Origin: Cyrtodaria siliqua
Lineage: Eukaryota > Mollusca > Bivalvia > Adapedonta > Hiatellidae
Length of the DNA: 64,000 bases
Assembly (NCBI GenBank): GCA_037043455.1
Contig: JAWPHD010008295.1
Span: forward strand, 1 to 64,000
Direction of reading: 5' to 3'
Below, in pieces: positions 20,270-32,000 of the stretch. Below the pieces are notes generated by a model. It saw only the letters and a program-made list of their open reading frames with translations, did no database searches and was not told the DNA's origin. The first letter of the stretch is position 1, and each line of letters begins with the position of its first letter. Both the position numbers and the translations under genes were made by a program.

Positions 20270-20557
20270 GAATTTGGGTATATAACCTGCCATAAATAAT
20301 CCGTGGTGTTAACTATAGGCTTGAAATTGTTTAAAATAATAAATGACATACAAGCACCACGTTATGACCAGACGACAATTAATCATCACGGGGTTGATAA
20401 TCTGCAATTACTGTTTCGCTCTCCACTACTCCCTACATTGTACCAGTGAACTAATAAATCTCGTATTACTCCGCTGATTGTACCGACTGATAACAGATCC
20501 TTACACCGTGCGTCTGTACGTATCGCTTATTGCACTCAGTTTATCAATGAAACGGGA
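20270..20557. other. Upstream region of candidate promoter
   Basis: Unique AT-rich sequence with two diverged repeats of about 50 bases, CTCC(A/G)CT...ATTGTACC, at 20412-20500. No gene seen. Confidence 0.4.
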
Positions 20558-20565
20558 TATAAATA
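20558..20565 (+). promoter_or_regulatory. Candidate TATA box upstream of gene B
   Basis: GATATAAATAGGGGCG is a good TATA match, with the G-rich flank often seen downstream of TATAAATA. A possible non-coding exon could run from about 20590 to a GTAATA donor at about 20633 and splice to the acceptor at 25839 before exon 1. This is a guess from motifs only. The same site occurs in copy B at 48311-48318. Confidence 0.3.
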
Positions 20566-21081
20566 GGGGCGAATTGTTTTTATTTCAATGAAAATTAGTG
20601 TTTAAAATTTAAATGATTGGAAACTTCGAGGTAATACTTTTATTAAATAATATTTAGATATTTAACGTATAAACATATTTGTTATGCGTCAAGTAGTAAT
20701 TCTGACTGTTAAACACATAATTAAGATATGGTTTTGAACCCGTTTTAAATTGTGATGCTTTACATTGTCTGGTTTTGATGATTATACGGATTTTTTTTTG
20801 AAACTATACTTTGCAAATGATTGTGATTTAACATGTTTAAATGTGTATTTGTGCAACTTTTCATACATTTTTTTATAGTAGTTTATTCAAAATTTTGAAA
20901 AAGGGACCTCGGATGTGAAACATCCATAATTTATATAGAAACCTGCCACATCTTCTGGCTTTTATATGTCAGTTGGGGCTTTAACGTTCTCGATTTGTGT
21001 GTCAGCTTTGAGCGGGTTTAAGTTTCCAAAAACGGAATACGTGTGAGCGCGAGATATGTCGAAATGTAAACATGCCAGAAT

Positions 21082-21147
21082 ATGTCTGCTAAAAACAATG
21101 AGAGTCTTACGAAAATGCCTAAGATCGACGAGGTTTTCTTCTCTTTG
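21082..21147 (+). CDS. Candidate alternative first coding exon (22 codons)
   Basis: ATG begins MSAKNNESLTKMPKIDEVFF then SL and is followed at once by GTGAGT, a good donor in phase 0, the phase needed for exon 2 of the MARVEL gene. The preceding 100 bases are richer in CpG than the surroundings, as in a 5' UTR. Splicing to exon 2 would give FFSL-VLSLLGLISV, a shorter TM1. There is no independent support, and phase agreement alone has a one-in-three chance. Confidence 0.25.
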
Positions 21148-21157
21148 GTGAGTTTTA

Positions 21158-21412
21158 TGCATTCTATTTTATTTTATTTTATTTTATTTTATTTTATTTA
21201 TTTTATTTTATTTCATTATTTATTTTATTTGATTTTATTTCATTTATTTTTTAATTTATTTTTTTTAATTTGTTTTTCGATTATTATTTTATTTTTGTTT
21301 TATCTTATTTTATTTTATTTTTGTTTATTTTATTTTATTTTATTTTGTCATTATTTTATTTGATTTTATTATTTCATTATTTTATTTTATTTTGTTTTAT
21401 TTGATTTACTTT
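21158..21412. repeat. (TTTTA)n microsatellite, degenerate
   Basis: About 250 bases of TTTTA/TTATTTT with occasional C or G. It starts just after the GTGAGT at 21148. The copy in B (48911-49170) has a different number of units. Confidence 0.9.
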
Positions 21413-21736
21413 TATTATTAAAGTGACAAATAATATCGTTCAAAATATTACATATACAAGTTTAATATGGGCAATATTAATTAAACAAATGAATACCCAG
21501 CCTAATGAGGCTTATTAGGCACTATATAGAAATATCAAATGCATTATTGATTTTACAATTCAGGTAATCGGTATAACAACACAAACCAACCGATAGATCA
21601 ATTGACATAAATAACTTTGTAACTGCTTACTAATCTCCAAAATACACAAAACTAATACTGCATTTTGCATATAACAGCCTATTAAGTAGACAGACATTGA
21701 TATTGTTTATCGACAAAGAAATATTTAAACTATAAG
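21413..21736. other. AT-rich spacer before the LINE
   Basis: No feature recognised. Copy B has a 10-base insertion (AAAACAATAC) in the counterpart. Confidence 0.5.
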
Positions 21737-21815
21737 CTCACTTATACAATGGGTTGATGATTTTGAGCAGGAAATCCAAAAAGCTTTAGGTCATGATGAA
21801 AACGAAATCATCATT

Positions 21816-22223
21816 ATGGGTGATACAAATTATAACTTCCTAAAAAATTCACCTAAAATATGGTTAGATTGTCTTGATACATACAATTTTACTCAATTAA
21901 TACAATCTCCAACAAGTGTTAATACAAATTCTTCTACCCTTATAGACCATATTTACTCAAATAAACCACATAATATATGTGAAACAAATGTTCCAATATA
22001 TATTGCAAGTGACCACTACCCAGTCTGCGCAACAAGACATGCACCCTTTATTAAATCAGATAATACACATACAGAAATAACTTACAGATATTTTAAGAAA
22101 TGTGATACAATGCATTTCAATAATAGTTTAAATGAAACGTTTGATCTTATCAATATAGAAAGTACGACAGATGTAAACTCTGCCATAAGCTCGTGGAATG
22201 ATGCTATTCTTAATATGTACTAG
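21816..22223 (+). pseudogene. LINE endonuclease C-terminal fragment
   Basis: The frame is open from upstream of 21816 to 22223. It contains GDTN, LIQSPTSVNTNSSTLIDHIY and SDHYPV, which are the last three motifs of exonuclease-endonuclease-phosphatase domains in LINEs. The N-terminal half, with the catalytic Glu, is missing. Confidence 0.8.
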
Positions 22224-22401
22224 ATAAACATGCACCTATAAAAAATAAACGAATAAAAAGCAACACACTTCCAAGTTGGTTGACTCCTGAAATAAAAGAA
22301 TCAAGGTATAAAAGAGATTTCTATCCTAAGACAAAAGAATTTGTCCAATATAAACATTGGAGAAATAAAACAAATATTCTCATTGATCAAGCTAAAAAGG
22401 A

Positions 22402-23448
22402 TTGAATAATGGACATGTCACTGAACTTGTTTTTATTGATTTCAAAAAGGCATTTGATCTAGTTAACCATGAACTTTTGTTGGCAAAACTTAAAAGTTAT
22501 AATTTTGATAAATCCACTTTAAAATGGTTCAACTCGTACCTTACAAATCGATATCAGAATATACAAATTTCGACAGCTTTCAAAGCCTAATCTTATAAAA
22601 ACAGGGGTACCACAAGGGTCAATACTTGGCCCACTTCTATTTATCATGTTTGTCAATGATCTACCACTTTATGTATAAAATGCAAACACAGACATATTTG
22701 CTGATGATGTAACATTGTCTACGTCTGGTCCTAATCTTGAAATTATACAAGAAAATAGCCAGCTTAGTCTCAAACAAACAGAGCAATGGGCTAAGCAAAA
22801 TAAAATGTTAATAAATGAAATGAAAACAAAATATATGATTATAGGTACATATCAAAAGTTGTCTAAACTTAATAATGAAGTAAAACAAGTATATGTTAAC
22901 AGTACAGCAATAGAAAATGTACAGAGTCAAAAATTATTAGGGGTATATATTGATAAAAACCTGTCATGGGACGTCCATGTTGATAATCCTTGTACTTCTT
23001 TAACAAGCAAAATGGTGACACTATTTTGGGAAATTGCTCTAGCAACAATATTAATAGAATCCAAAAAATCCAAAAGAGAGCTGCTCTGATCATCCTTAAT
23101 AAGCCATATGATGCATCTTCAAAACCCTTATTTAAAGAGCTTAAATGGTTAAATGTCCATGATCGAATACAATTTCATAAAGCAGTGCAGGTTTACAAAT
23201 GCGTCAATAATCTTGCTCCAGACTATCTTACATCTTTGTTTCAAAAGGTTCATTCCTCTTATAAACTAAGGACTTGTTCAAATGGTGATCTAATCGTCCC
23301 GAAACATAGGCTAAGTATATACAAACGAAGTATTCGTTATTCTGGTTCTGTCATATGGAACTCGATCGCACCTCCAATGCGACAAGCCAAACATATCAAA
23401 GAATTTAAAAAGAAATATTATTCCTATCTTTTAGGTAATACTAGTTAA
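22402..23448 (+). pseudogene. LINE reverse transcriptase, three frame-shifted pieces
   Basis: Piece one (22402-22590) has FIDFKKAFD, the first catalytic Asp region. A shift leads to [11 protein letters not shown], then a TAA at about 22678, then FADD at about 22700 in the frame of 22715-23089, and finally the C-terminal piece 22990-23448 (KPLFKELKWLNVHDRIQFHK, IRYSGSVIWNSIAPPMRQAK). All motifs are in the normal order, so the parent was a standard LINE ORF2. Confidence 0.8.
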
Positions 23449-23655
23449 TTTTAATTTGCTTGCATTTGATTAAGTACTTTAAAATAACTTTAACATATTT
23501 ATATATAGGGACTTTTGATTTTACAACAGGAAACTCTTCAGAATTGTATAATAGTGTATGTATATAACCATGTGTGTGTGTTACATGTTTCTTCATTAGG
23601 TGGCCTCAAGGGAGTACAATTGTTGTAAATTGATTGAGTTACCATTAAATAAAGC

Positions 23656-23657
<2 letters not shown>

Positions 23658-23700
<43 letters not shown>

Positions 23701-23706
23701 TATTAT
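23658..23706. repeat. (ATT)n tail of the LINE
   Basis: About thirteen ATT units with one C. It is longer in copy B (51431-51483), as expected for a slipping microsatellite. Confidence 0.9.
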
Positions 23707-23759
23707 AAACTTAATAGTAAATATAGTACAAATAAAGTTATACGATTTTAAAGGCATTT

Positions 23760-24093
23760 TTAATAAACTGTCCCATTTTTAATAGAATCCTTTAATTTTT
23801 CTGCCTCAGTAGCTGTGTCTGGACACAGTTCATTTAATGTATGCAATAGTTCAGTTCAAGAGGCACTGCATCTCGCAGTATATTAGAAAGTGATTTTCGG
23901 TTTCTACACACTGAGCATGACAGTGTTTACATATTCTATCTTGTCTGTGGTATCGGCCTAATTCAATTCCTGTTGGCATTGAACCTGCTCTAAATTGAGT
24001 AATGACAGAGCGTACCTGTTTCCTTAAATTTAACTGCACATAATTTTCGCATTCATATGTATCTTTAAATAGTTTATATATAGTAACTGACAT
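23760..24093 (-). mobile_element. LINE C-terminal zinc-knuckle fragment (- strand)
   Basis: On the - strand the frame at 23851-24093 reads VRSVITQFRAGSMPTGIELG, then RICKHCHAQCVETENHFLIYC. It matches, residue by residue in its Cys and His spacing, the C-terminal domain at 11170-11345 on the + strand. It lies tail-to-tail with the (ATT)n LINE just upstream. Only the end of the protein is present. Confidence 0.7.
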
Positions 24094-24349
24094 ATATCTA
24101 TAAATAGGTATATCTTCCTAATTTCGCGTGTGTATAGGGTCTGCGAAGAGAAATATTTTCCTTTAAGAAACCGAAAAGGAGGGGCGTATAGCGACCGACC
24201 GCGGTTACTGAATTTTGAAGATTTCTCTCCATAGCCTCTATCCGGCTTAGTGTTTACCACAGATTTACCGATAGTTTCTATATAGGTCATGGTCTAAACC
24301 ATGAAGAGCCATGGTAATAAAATGGAACTTTGTAACATGTTATCGAATT

Positions 24350-25380
24350 ATATTGTGTATACAAATCTGGTGGAATGATATTGTATTACAAATCTGGCAG
24401 ATTGATATTGTATTACAAATTTGGTGGAATGATATTGTATTACAAATCTGGCGGAATGATATTGTATAACAAATCTGGTTGAATGATATTGTATTACAAA
24501 TCTGGTGGAATGATATTGTATTACACATCTGGCGAATCATATTGTATTCCAAATCTGGCGGATTGATAGTGTATTACAAATCTGACGAAATCATACTGTA
24601 TGACAAATCAGGCAGAATGTTATTGTATTACACATCTGGAGGAACTATATTTTATTACAAATCTGGCGAAATTATACTGTATTACAAATCTGGCGGAATG
24701 ATACTGTATTACAAATCTGGCAGAACGATATTGCATTACAAATCTGGCGAAATGATATTGCATTACAAATCTTGGCATAATTATATTGCATTACAAATCT
24801 GGCGGAATGATATTGCATTATAAATCTGACGGAATTATATTGCATTACAAATCTGGCGGAATGATATTGCATTACAAATCTGGTAGAATGAATTGCATTA
24901 CACATCTGGTGGAATGATATTGCATTTACAATCTGACGGAATGATATTGCATTACATATCTGGTAGAATAATATTGCATTACACATCTGGTGGAATATAC
25001 TGCATTACAAATCTGGCTGAATGATATATTTATTGCATTACAAATCTGGTGGAATGATATTGCAATACGCATCTGATAGAATGATACTGCATTACACATC
25101 TGGTGGAATGATATTTCATTAAAAATCTGGCGGAATTATATTGCATTACAAATCTGGCGGAATGATATTGCATTACACAACTCTGGCGGAATGATATTGC
25201 ATTATAAATCTGACGGAATTATATTGTATTACAAATCTGGTGGAATGATATTGCATTACAAATCTGGCGGAATGATATTGCAGTACAAATATGGCAGAAT
25301 TATATTGCATTATAAATCTGGCGGAATGATGTTGTATTACAACTCTGGCGGAATTGTATTTCAAGTCTGGCTCAAGTTGA
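24350..25380. repeat. Second 27-bp minisatellite, about 38 units
   Basis: The unit is GGAATGATATTGCATTACAA plus ATCTGGC. In the first third (to about 24725) units have TGTATTAC, and in the rest TGCATTAC, so there are two sub-arrays. The period is the same as that of the satellite at 15657 but the sequence is different (only weak similarity). It ends about 480 bases upstream of exon 1 of gene B. Long frames on both strands are due to the period. Confidence 0.95.
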
Positions 25381-25839
25381 TTTGTTACATGTTATATCTG
25401 ACTATTATGATTGGAATCATTCCACTGTTTCGTTAATCACATTAATAGTTGTTTAAACAATCCAGTGGGTAAACTCTAAAACATAGCACAAGTTTTGTTT
25501 CAACTGTCATGTATTAGTATCATTATGTTAAGAAAATATATTTATACAAGCTTTTAAAGCTTCCTTCTGATTCATTTCCACATGTTTGTAACATCTTTGA
25601 ATGTCTATTTAATAAGCTATGTAAATTGTGAAACATTTGTGAATAAAATACTGTTTCAACTAATCCAGTTAATTATTACATAAGTATGCAAGTGTAAACA
25701 TTAAAATGAGAATCACGTGGTTAGAATAATTAAATTAGTGCATTATTTAATTGACATAGGATATTGGATACAAAACGCCTCATAAAACTTCTAGAGATAA
25801 TGGTATTGACTTATAACCTTCTTTCTCTCTTATGTCTAG
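25381..25839 (+). other. Upstream flank of exon 1 with a splice-acceptor-like end
   Basis: Unique AT-rich sequence ending in a good acceptor, CTTTCTCTCTTATGTCTAG at 25821-25839, 23 bases before the ATG. This suggests that the first coding exon is preceded by at least one non-coding exon. Confidence 0.5.
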
Positions 25840-25862
25840 TTTAACACAAACCAACGTTCAAG

Positions 25863-26051
25863 ATGATGTCGGGAAAAGATGGACCGTTTGTTTCCACAGC
25901 TGAAGTCACCATGGCAACGGCGGCGACGAAGGACACGAACACTGAGAATATTAACTCGGATGACTCTGATATGAAACAAGTGTGGCGATTTATCTATGTC
26001 GATTTGGCGTTCGTTAAAAGTATAAATGGCATCTTTTTAGCAGCAGAAGTG
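25863..26051 (+). CDS. Gene B exon 1: N-tail and first half of TM1
   Basis: The ATG is followed by a second ATG codon; the exon encodes MMSGKDGPFVSTAEVTMATA, an acidic stretch ENINSDDSDMKQ, and VDLAFVKSINGIFLAAEV, the start of TM1. 63 codons, phase 0. The donor is GTAAGTTACATGACA at 26052, and this donor is itself the first unit of the inverted 27-bp satellite. Start chosen as the first ATG after the acceptor at 25839. Confidence 0.8.
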
Positions 26052-29000
26052 GTAAGTTACATGACAAGTTATTCTCACGACAAGTGATTATAATGTAAAT
26101 TACATGACAAGTTATTCTCACGACAAGTGATCTAATGTAAGTTACATTACACAAGATTTTATTCTCATGACAAGAGATTTTAATGTAAGTTACATGACAT
26201 GTTATTCTCACAAGTGATTATAATGTAAGTCAAATGACACGTGATTATAATGTCAGTTACATGACACTTGATTCTAATGTAAGTTACATGACACATGATT
26301 CTAATGTAAGTTACATGACAAGTGATTATAATTAAGTTACAAGAAACGTCTCATGACAAGTGAGTCTAATGTAACTTACAAGACAAGTGATTCTAATGTA
26401 AGTTACAGACAAGTGATTATAATGTAAGTTACATGACACGTGATTCTAATGTATGTTACATGACACGTGATTTTAATGTATGTTACATGACACGTGATTA
26501 TAATGTAAGTCACATGACAGGTGATTCTAATGTAAGTCATATGACAAGTGATTCTAATGTAAGACAAGTGATTCTAATGTAAGTTACATGACACGTGATT
26601 TTAATGTAAGTTACATGACACGTGATTATAATGTAAGTTACATGAAAAGTGATTCTAATGTAAGTCACATGACAAGTGATTCTAATGTAAGTTACATGAA
26701 ACGTGATTCTCATATACGTTACATTACAAGTGATTCTAATGTAAGTCACATGACACGTGATTCTAATGTAAGTTACATGACACGTGATTCTATTGTAAGT
26801 TATGTAACAAGTGATTCAAATGTAAGTCACATGACACGTGATTCTAATGTAAGTTACATGACGAGTAATTATAATGCAAATTACATGAAACGTGATTCTA
26901 ATGTACGTTGCATGACACGTGATTCTAATGTAAATCACATAACAAGTGATTCTAATGTAAGTCACATGACACGTGATTCTAATGTAAGTTGCATGACACG
27001 TGATTCTAATGTAAGTCACATGACAAGTGATACCAATGTAAGTTACATGACACGTGATTCTGATGTAAGTTATATGACAAGTGATTCAAATGTAAGTCAC
27101 ATGACAAGTGATTATAATGTAAGTCATATGATACGTGATTATAATGTAAGTTACATGACACTCGATTATAATGTAAGTTACATGACAAGTGATTTTGATG
27201 TTAGTCACATGACACGTGATTATAATGTAAGTTACAATTCTTACATTAACCGTGCAGCGTAACGTAGGTTTAGCACATGTAGGTTATAATAGCTTAAATG
27301 AGACTCCATTGCCCTTCCATAGTAAAGTTAAAATGTTGACAACCTGTTAAAAACTCAAACCTCGTTAGAATTCTGGGAAGCTTACTTTATCATGCAAATA
27401 AACATGTCTGCTATTAAACATCAACAAGGAAATAGGGGGTTTAATACCTTCTAAGAAACATTTCTTCAGTTGTATACTAACACCGGGTCAAAGGTCAACA
27501 CTATTTTTACCCCTTGCAATTTCATACCCTGTCTACTTTCACTTCTCAAATTTATATCAAAAAACTGTCAAAAACATGATGAGCTGCATTTTCAAATATC
27601 AACAACATGTCCAGAATACAGTTACAGCCAAAAAATAACAGGAAACTACACTAAAAAAAGTTTTTAAAGAAAAAAAGATTAGCACTCTTTAATACAGAAC
27701 TACTTTCGATGCACCAGGCGAGCACATTCTGTTGATTTAGTGTAATTAGACCTATAACTGTGTACAATGAATTTCCTTGAATATAAGGGGTCATGCTTTC
27801 GGCTGATTCGTTATGTTTAAAAAAATATACTGATAAGGAAGATCCTTTGAAAGCAACAAACACAACCAGGAGAATAAAGTAGCAGACTCGGTTTTATAGA
27901 GTATGTTCATGAGAGGTAATGTAGTAAGCAGCAACACCCCTCACGCCCCTAGCACCGGCTTAAGCGATATTCTACTTCAAAGGCGTCTATATTGAGCTCG
28001 TTGATCCCAGAGGACGAGTATAAATAACACTACTGATTCGTAGCACGGGGTTTTTACAGCCGCCACACTGCACTGATAATGGAGATCTTTGGAAGCAACA
28101 AACACAACCAGGAGAATAAAGTAGCAGACTCGGTTGTATAGAGTATGTTCATGAGAGGTAATGTAGTAAGCAGCAACACCCCTCACGCCCCTAGCACCGG
28201 CTTAAGCGATATTCTACTTCAAAGGCGTCTATATTGGGCTCGTTGATCCCAGAGGACGAGTATAAATAACACTACTGATTCGTAGCACGGGGAGACTTTT
28301 TACAGCCGCCACACTGCACTGATAATGGAGATCTTTGGAAGCAACAAACACAACCAGGAGAATAAAGTAGCAGACTCGGTTGTATAGAGTATGTTCATGA
28401 GAGGTAATGTAGTAAGCAGCAACACCCCTCACGCCCCTAGCACCGGCTTAAGCGATATTCTACTTCAAAGGCGTCTATATTGGGCTCGTTGATCCCAGAG
28501 GACGAGTATAAATAACACTACTGATTCGTAGCACGGGGAGACTTTTTACAGCCGCCACACTGCACTGATAATGGAGATCTTTGGAAGCAACAAACACAAC
28601 CAGGAGAATAAAGTAGCAGACTCGGTTGTATAGAGTATGTTCATGAGAGGTAATGTAGTAAGCAGCAACACCCCCCACGCCCCTAGCACCGGCTTAAGCG
28701 ATATTCTACTTCAAAGGTGTCTATATTGGGCTCATTGATCCCAGAGGACGAGTATAAATGACACTACTGATTCGTAGCACGGGGAGACTATTTACACCGA
28801 CACACTGCAAGTCTGACCTATAGTCCCACGTGAAAATCCTGATGTACCCCATTTCAGACATTTTCGTATTTAAGTATTTGATCGCCTACACTTATATGAC
28901 GTTTTTGAATGACTTTTCTTCTCCTTTCAGGTTTTATCATTACTAGGTCTAATCAGCGTGTCTGTACCTAAAAATGAAGGATGCGCGTATCTGTATAGTG

Positions 29001-32000
29001 GCACGTATTCCTACTACGAGTTCGTCGCAAGTTCCGTCTTCATCACTTCTATGGTCTTCTATTTTCTCTATTTGCTTGCCATCACCAAGAAACTTGGATT
29101 TATCAGATGGGACATCACGGTAAGTCAGTCAGATGTTTGTTTAGATTCGGCCTGTCTATGTATATGTATGTATGCCCGTCCGTCCGTTCGTATGTATATC
29201 TCGGTCCGCTCACCCGTCTGTCCGTCTTTATGTGTGTCTGTCTGTCGTTTTTTGCTGGTTGTCTATCTTGTTGTGCCCATACGCCCGCCTGTCTGTCTAT
29301 CTTTTCGTCCTTAAAAAATCTTCCTCAGAATAATATTCAAAAGAGAGAGTAGCAATATTGATTGTCCGTTTGTCTTCATTGAGTCTGTTGACCATTACCA
29401 AGAATGCACTTTTAAAAAGAATGTAGAAATAAACCCAGCCATCTGTATCATTGAGGGTTCTGAAACACTTTAAGGACAGGTTTGTTGAAGTAAAGACATA
29501 CATCTTGAACTAATGTTTATGGTCAGTAAATATGAAGTCAAAAAGTCTCTGGTCTGACCGTTGTTGTTGTAGGAGTCATTTCTCCAAATTCCTCTCTTTT
29601 CGAGGACATGCCATCTTTATGTTAATTGTGCAAGAGGGGGTAATGGGGGATCCAAAAAAGGACCCAATACAATAAACAAACGTATTCCCATAACTCACAA
29701 GTACGGATAAGCAAAGTAAACTTCACCGGAACGACATTAAAACCAGACCTCTCTCTTTCCAACATTATCCCCTCTCACTCTCTGTTCGATGGTTTTATAT
29801 CCGTCTATTTCTACTTTTAGGAGGTGATATGGTGCATCCTCACAGCTCTAATGTACTTTATATGCTCGTCGGTTATTGCAGCAAACTGTCACCAGAACGA
29901 CATTACACCAGACATCTCTCTTCCCCGCCAATATCCCTCTCATACTCTCTCTCTGTTCGATGGTTTTATATCCGTCTATTTCTACTTTCAGGAGGTGATT
30001 TGGTGCATCATCACAGCTCTAATGTACTTGATATGCTCGTCGGTTATTGCAGCTAATGCCTGTTTTCAAGACGGCTACAAAGCCGCAGCCGTAAGTAACA
30101 TTTGCTCCATCTTCTGCTCCCGTTTAATTTTCTCCACCTTGCTTTTATCAATTTTCTACCTAACCCATGTCCTGTTGGACATGTATCGTGCAAACTCGTA
30201 ATAGTTGGAAATAACGGAGTATGCTCCCCTACCCCCGGTTAGCTTTATTCCCTTTATAATGTACGTTTTGGTGTAACTGAGCATGGATAACGTTTTTATT
30301 TTTTCTTGTTAGTTTTTTTCTGAAAAAGTTTGGGCCCCCATATAAATGTTTGGCCCCCTTCCGTCTCCCCCACCCCCTCCCCCTCCCCTAATAATTGAAA
30401 CATACTTTTTTTGATTGTCATAGATCTTTTTTAAAACGTTTGGCCTTACCAATAATTGAAACGTTCCTGCGCCCATGATAGAAAGAGTAGGGATCGGATC
30501 CCCGGATTTCTATGCATCCTTTCCCTCTCTATTGGACGTCTCGAAACAACATGTAATGTGGTAAACATCAATTTAATTATAATAGCTTTTGAATTTAGTC
30601 TGTTACTGGATAACAACTGATATTGTTACTCTAGCAAGTCCATCTTGCAGCAACTTCCTGGAAATATTTACTAGTATTAAATTGGATTTCGTCCATACTT
30701 TCCAAACATTTTGTTGCACACAATTTCAAAACACGTAGTAACTAACATGAGAGAAATTCAGCCGGCCATAATCACGAAAGAACTATCCATTCCATGCAGA
30801 TACATGTATGACCACAAAACTAGCGTGGGTTCCAGCTGCATCTGAAAAAAAGCAATCCAAATCTACAATATCAACAAAAGTAAAAAATATTTCAACGGTA
30901 AATTAGCAGGAACAAATATAATAGATTGAATATGCTGTTTAAAAAAGATTAACGACTGTGAACCCACGCTTACGCCAATCCACATAACCCTAACCCACAC
31001 AACCCACACAACCCCAACCAACACACAAACCCACACAACCCCAACCCACATATAACCCACACAACCCCAACCCACACACGACCCACACAACACAGCCCAC
31101 AAACAACCCACACAACCCACCCGACACACAACCCACACAAAACCAATCCACAAACAACCCCGAACCACACACAACCCACACAACCCCCAGTCCACACAAC
31201 TCCTATCCAGATAGCTCTAATCCACAGCGTAACAGTGTGAAATAGAAGTGGCAACACATTTACGGGAAAATTAAAGGAACTGCTGGCGTTCTGGAAATAA
31301 TGTATCGTATAGCAAATGCTTCGATCACAAATCCTTTTCATAAAAACAATGTTTATGATTTTACAACATTAACTCATCGAAGACCAAACAGAATCCAATG
31401 CAATAGTTGGATTACACCAAACTATTTAATACACAGCAATACGTATAAGACACAATGTAACGCGTATATCAGTATTTGAAATGAAAAAAATAAATATGAA
31501 TGGTTTTATTTGAATTTGCATTTCTTGCCTCCTTTTCCGATAAGATGTTCGAAAGCTTCATAAGTATATTAGCCAACATTCCTAAGTACCCACCTAAGAA
31601 CATATCAATAATATTCTGATTATTTTTTTGTAACTGCAGAATAATGAGTTTAAATCGTCTTCTCTGATTGCATGAACACATTTAAATCTTTCAAGTGGAT
31701 GCGTTTTCTTAGGAAAAACGTATAACCCTGACACAACTGGGTACTTAGGCATTTTGTTTTTCTTTGAATTAGTGCAGCTTTCGATGTTCCTTATTCTAAA
31801 ACATGCCAACTAAAGTTAGTTTGCCATCACGTTTCACTAGAATTACCACTACTGACAAATTTTTGCTTTATATAAATGACATCACAGATGACTTATTGAA
31901 TGATGTACGGTTATTCGCTGATGACACTTCTCTTTTTGTTGTCGTTGATAAAAACCCTTACAAATGATCTTTGCAGACTATCTGAATGGTCAAAAAAATG

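Larger units (their letters stand above)
21737..23720 (+). mobile_element. Degenerate LINE with endonuclease and reverse transcriptase
   Basis: The order is apurinic-type endonuclease C-half (21737-22222), short linker, reverse transcriptase (22400-23090), C-terminal region (23000-23448), 3' UTR, and an (ATT)n tail at 23658-23696. Endonuclease marks are EIIIMGDTNYNF (usual GDFN) and ASDHYPV with the catalytic SDH. RT marks are [33 protein letters not shown] and IFADDVTLS, followed by LLGVYIDKNLSWDVHVD and INRIQKIQKRAALIIL. A deletion at about 22404 joins the linker to RT with the N-terminal fingers missing, and at least four frameshifts or stops are present. Clade: CR1/Jockey-like; I cannot be more exact. 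Confidence 0.88.

Noticed and set aside
27846..28810. Small secreted or membrane protein family on the - strand (67 codons per 246-bp unit)
   Set aside because: Copies are identical because the repeat is young. No family resemblance, and frame ends vary at the unit borders.
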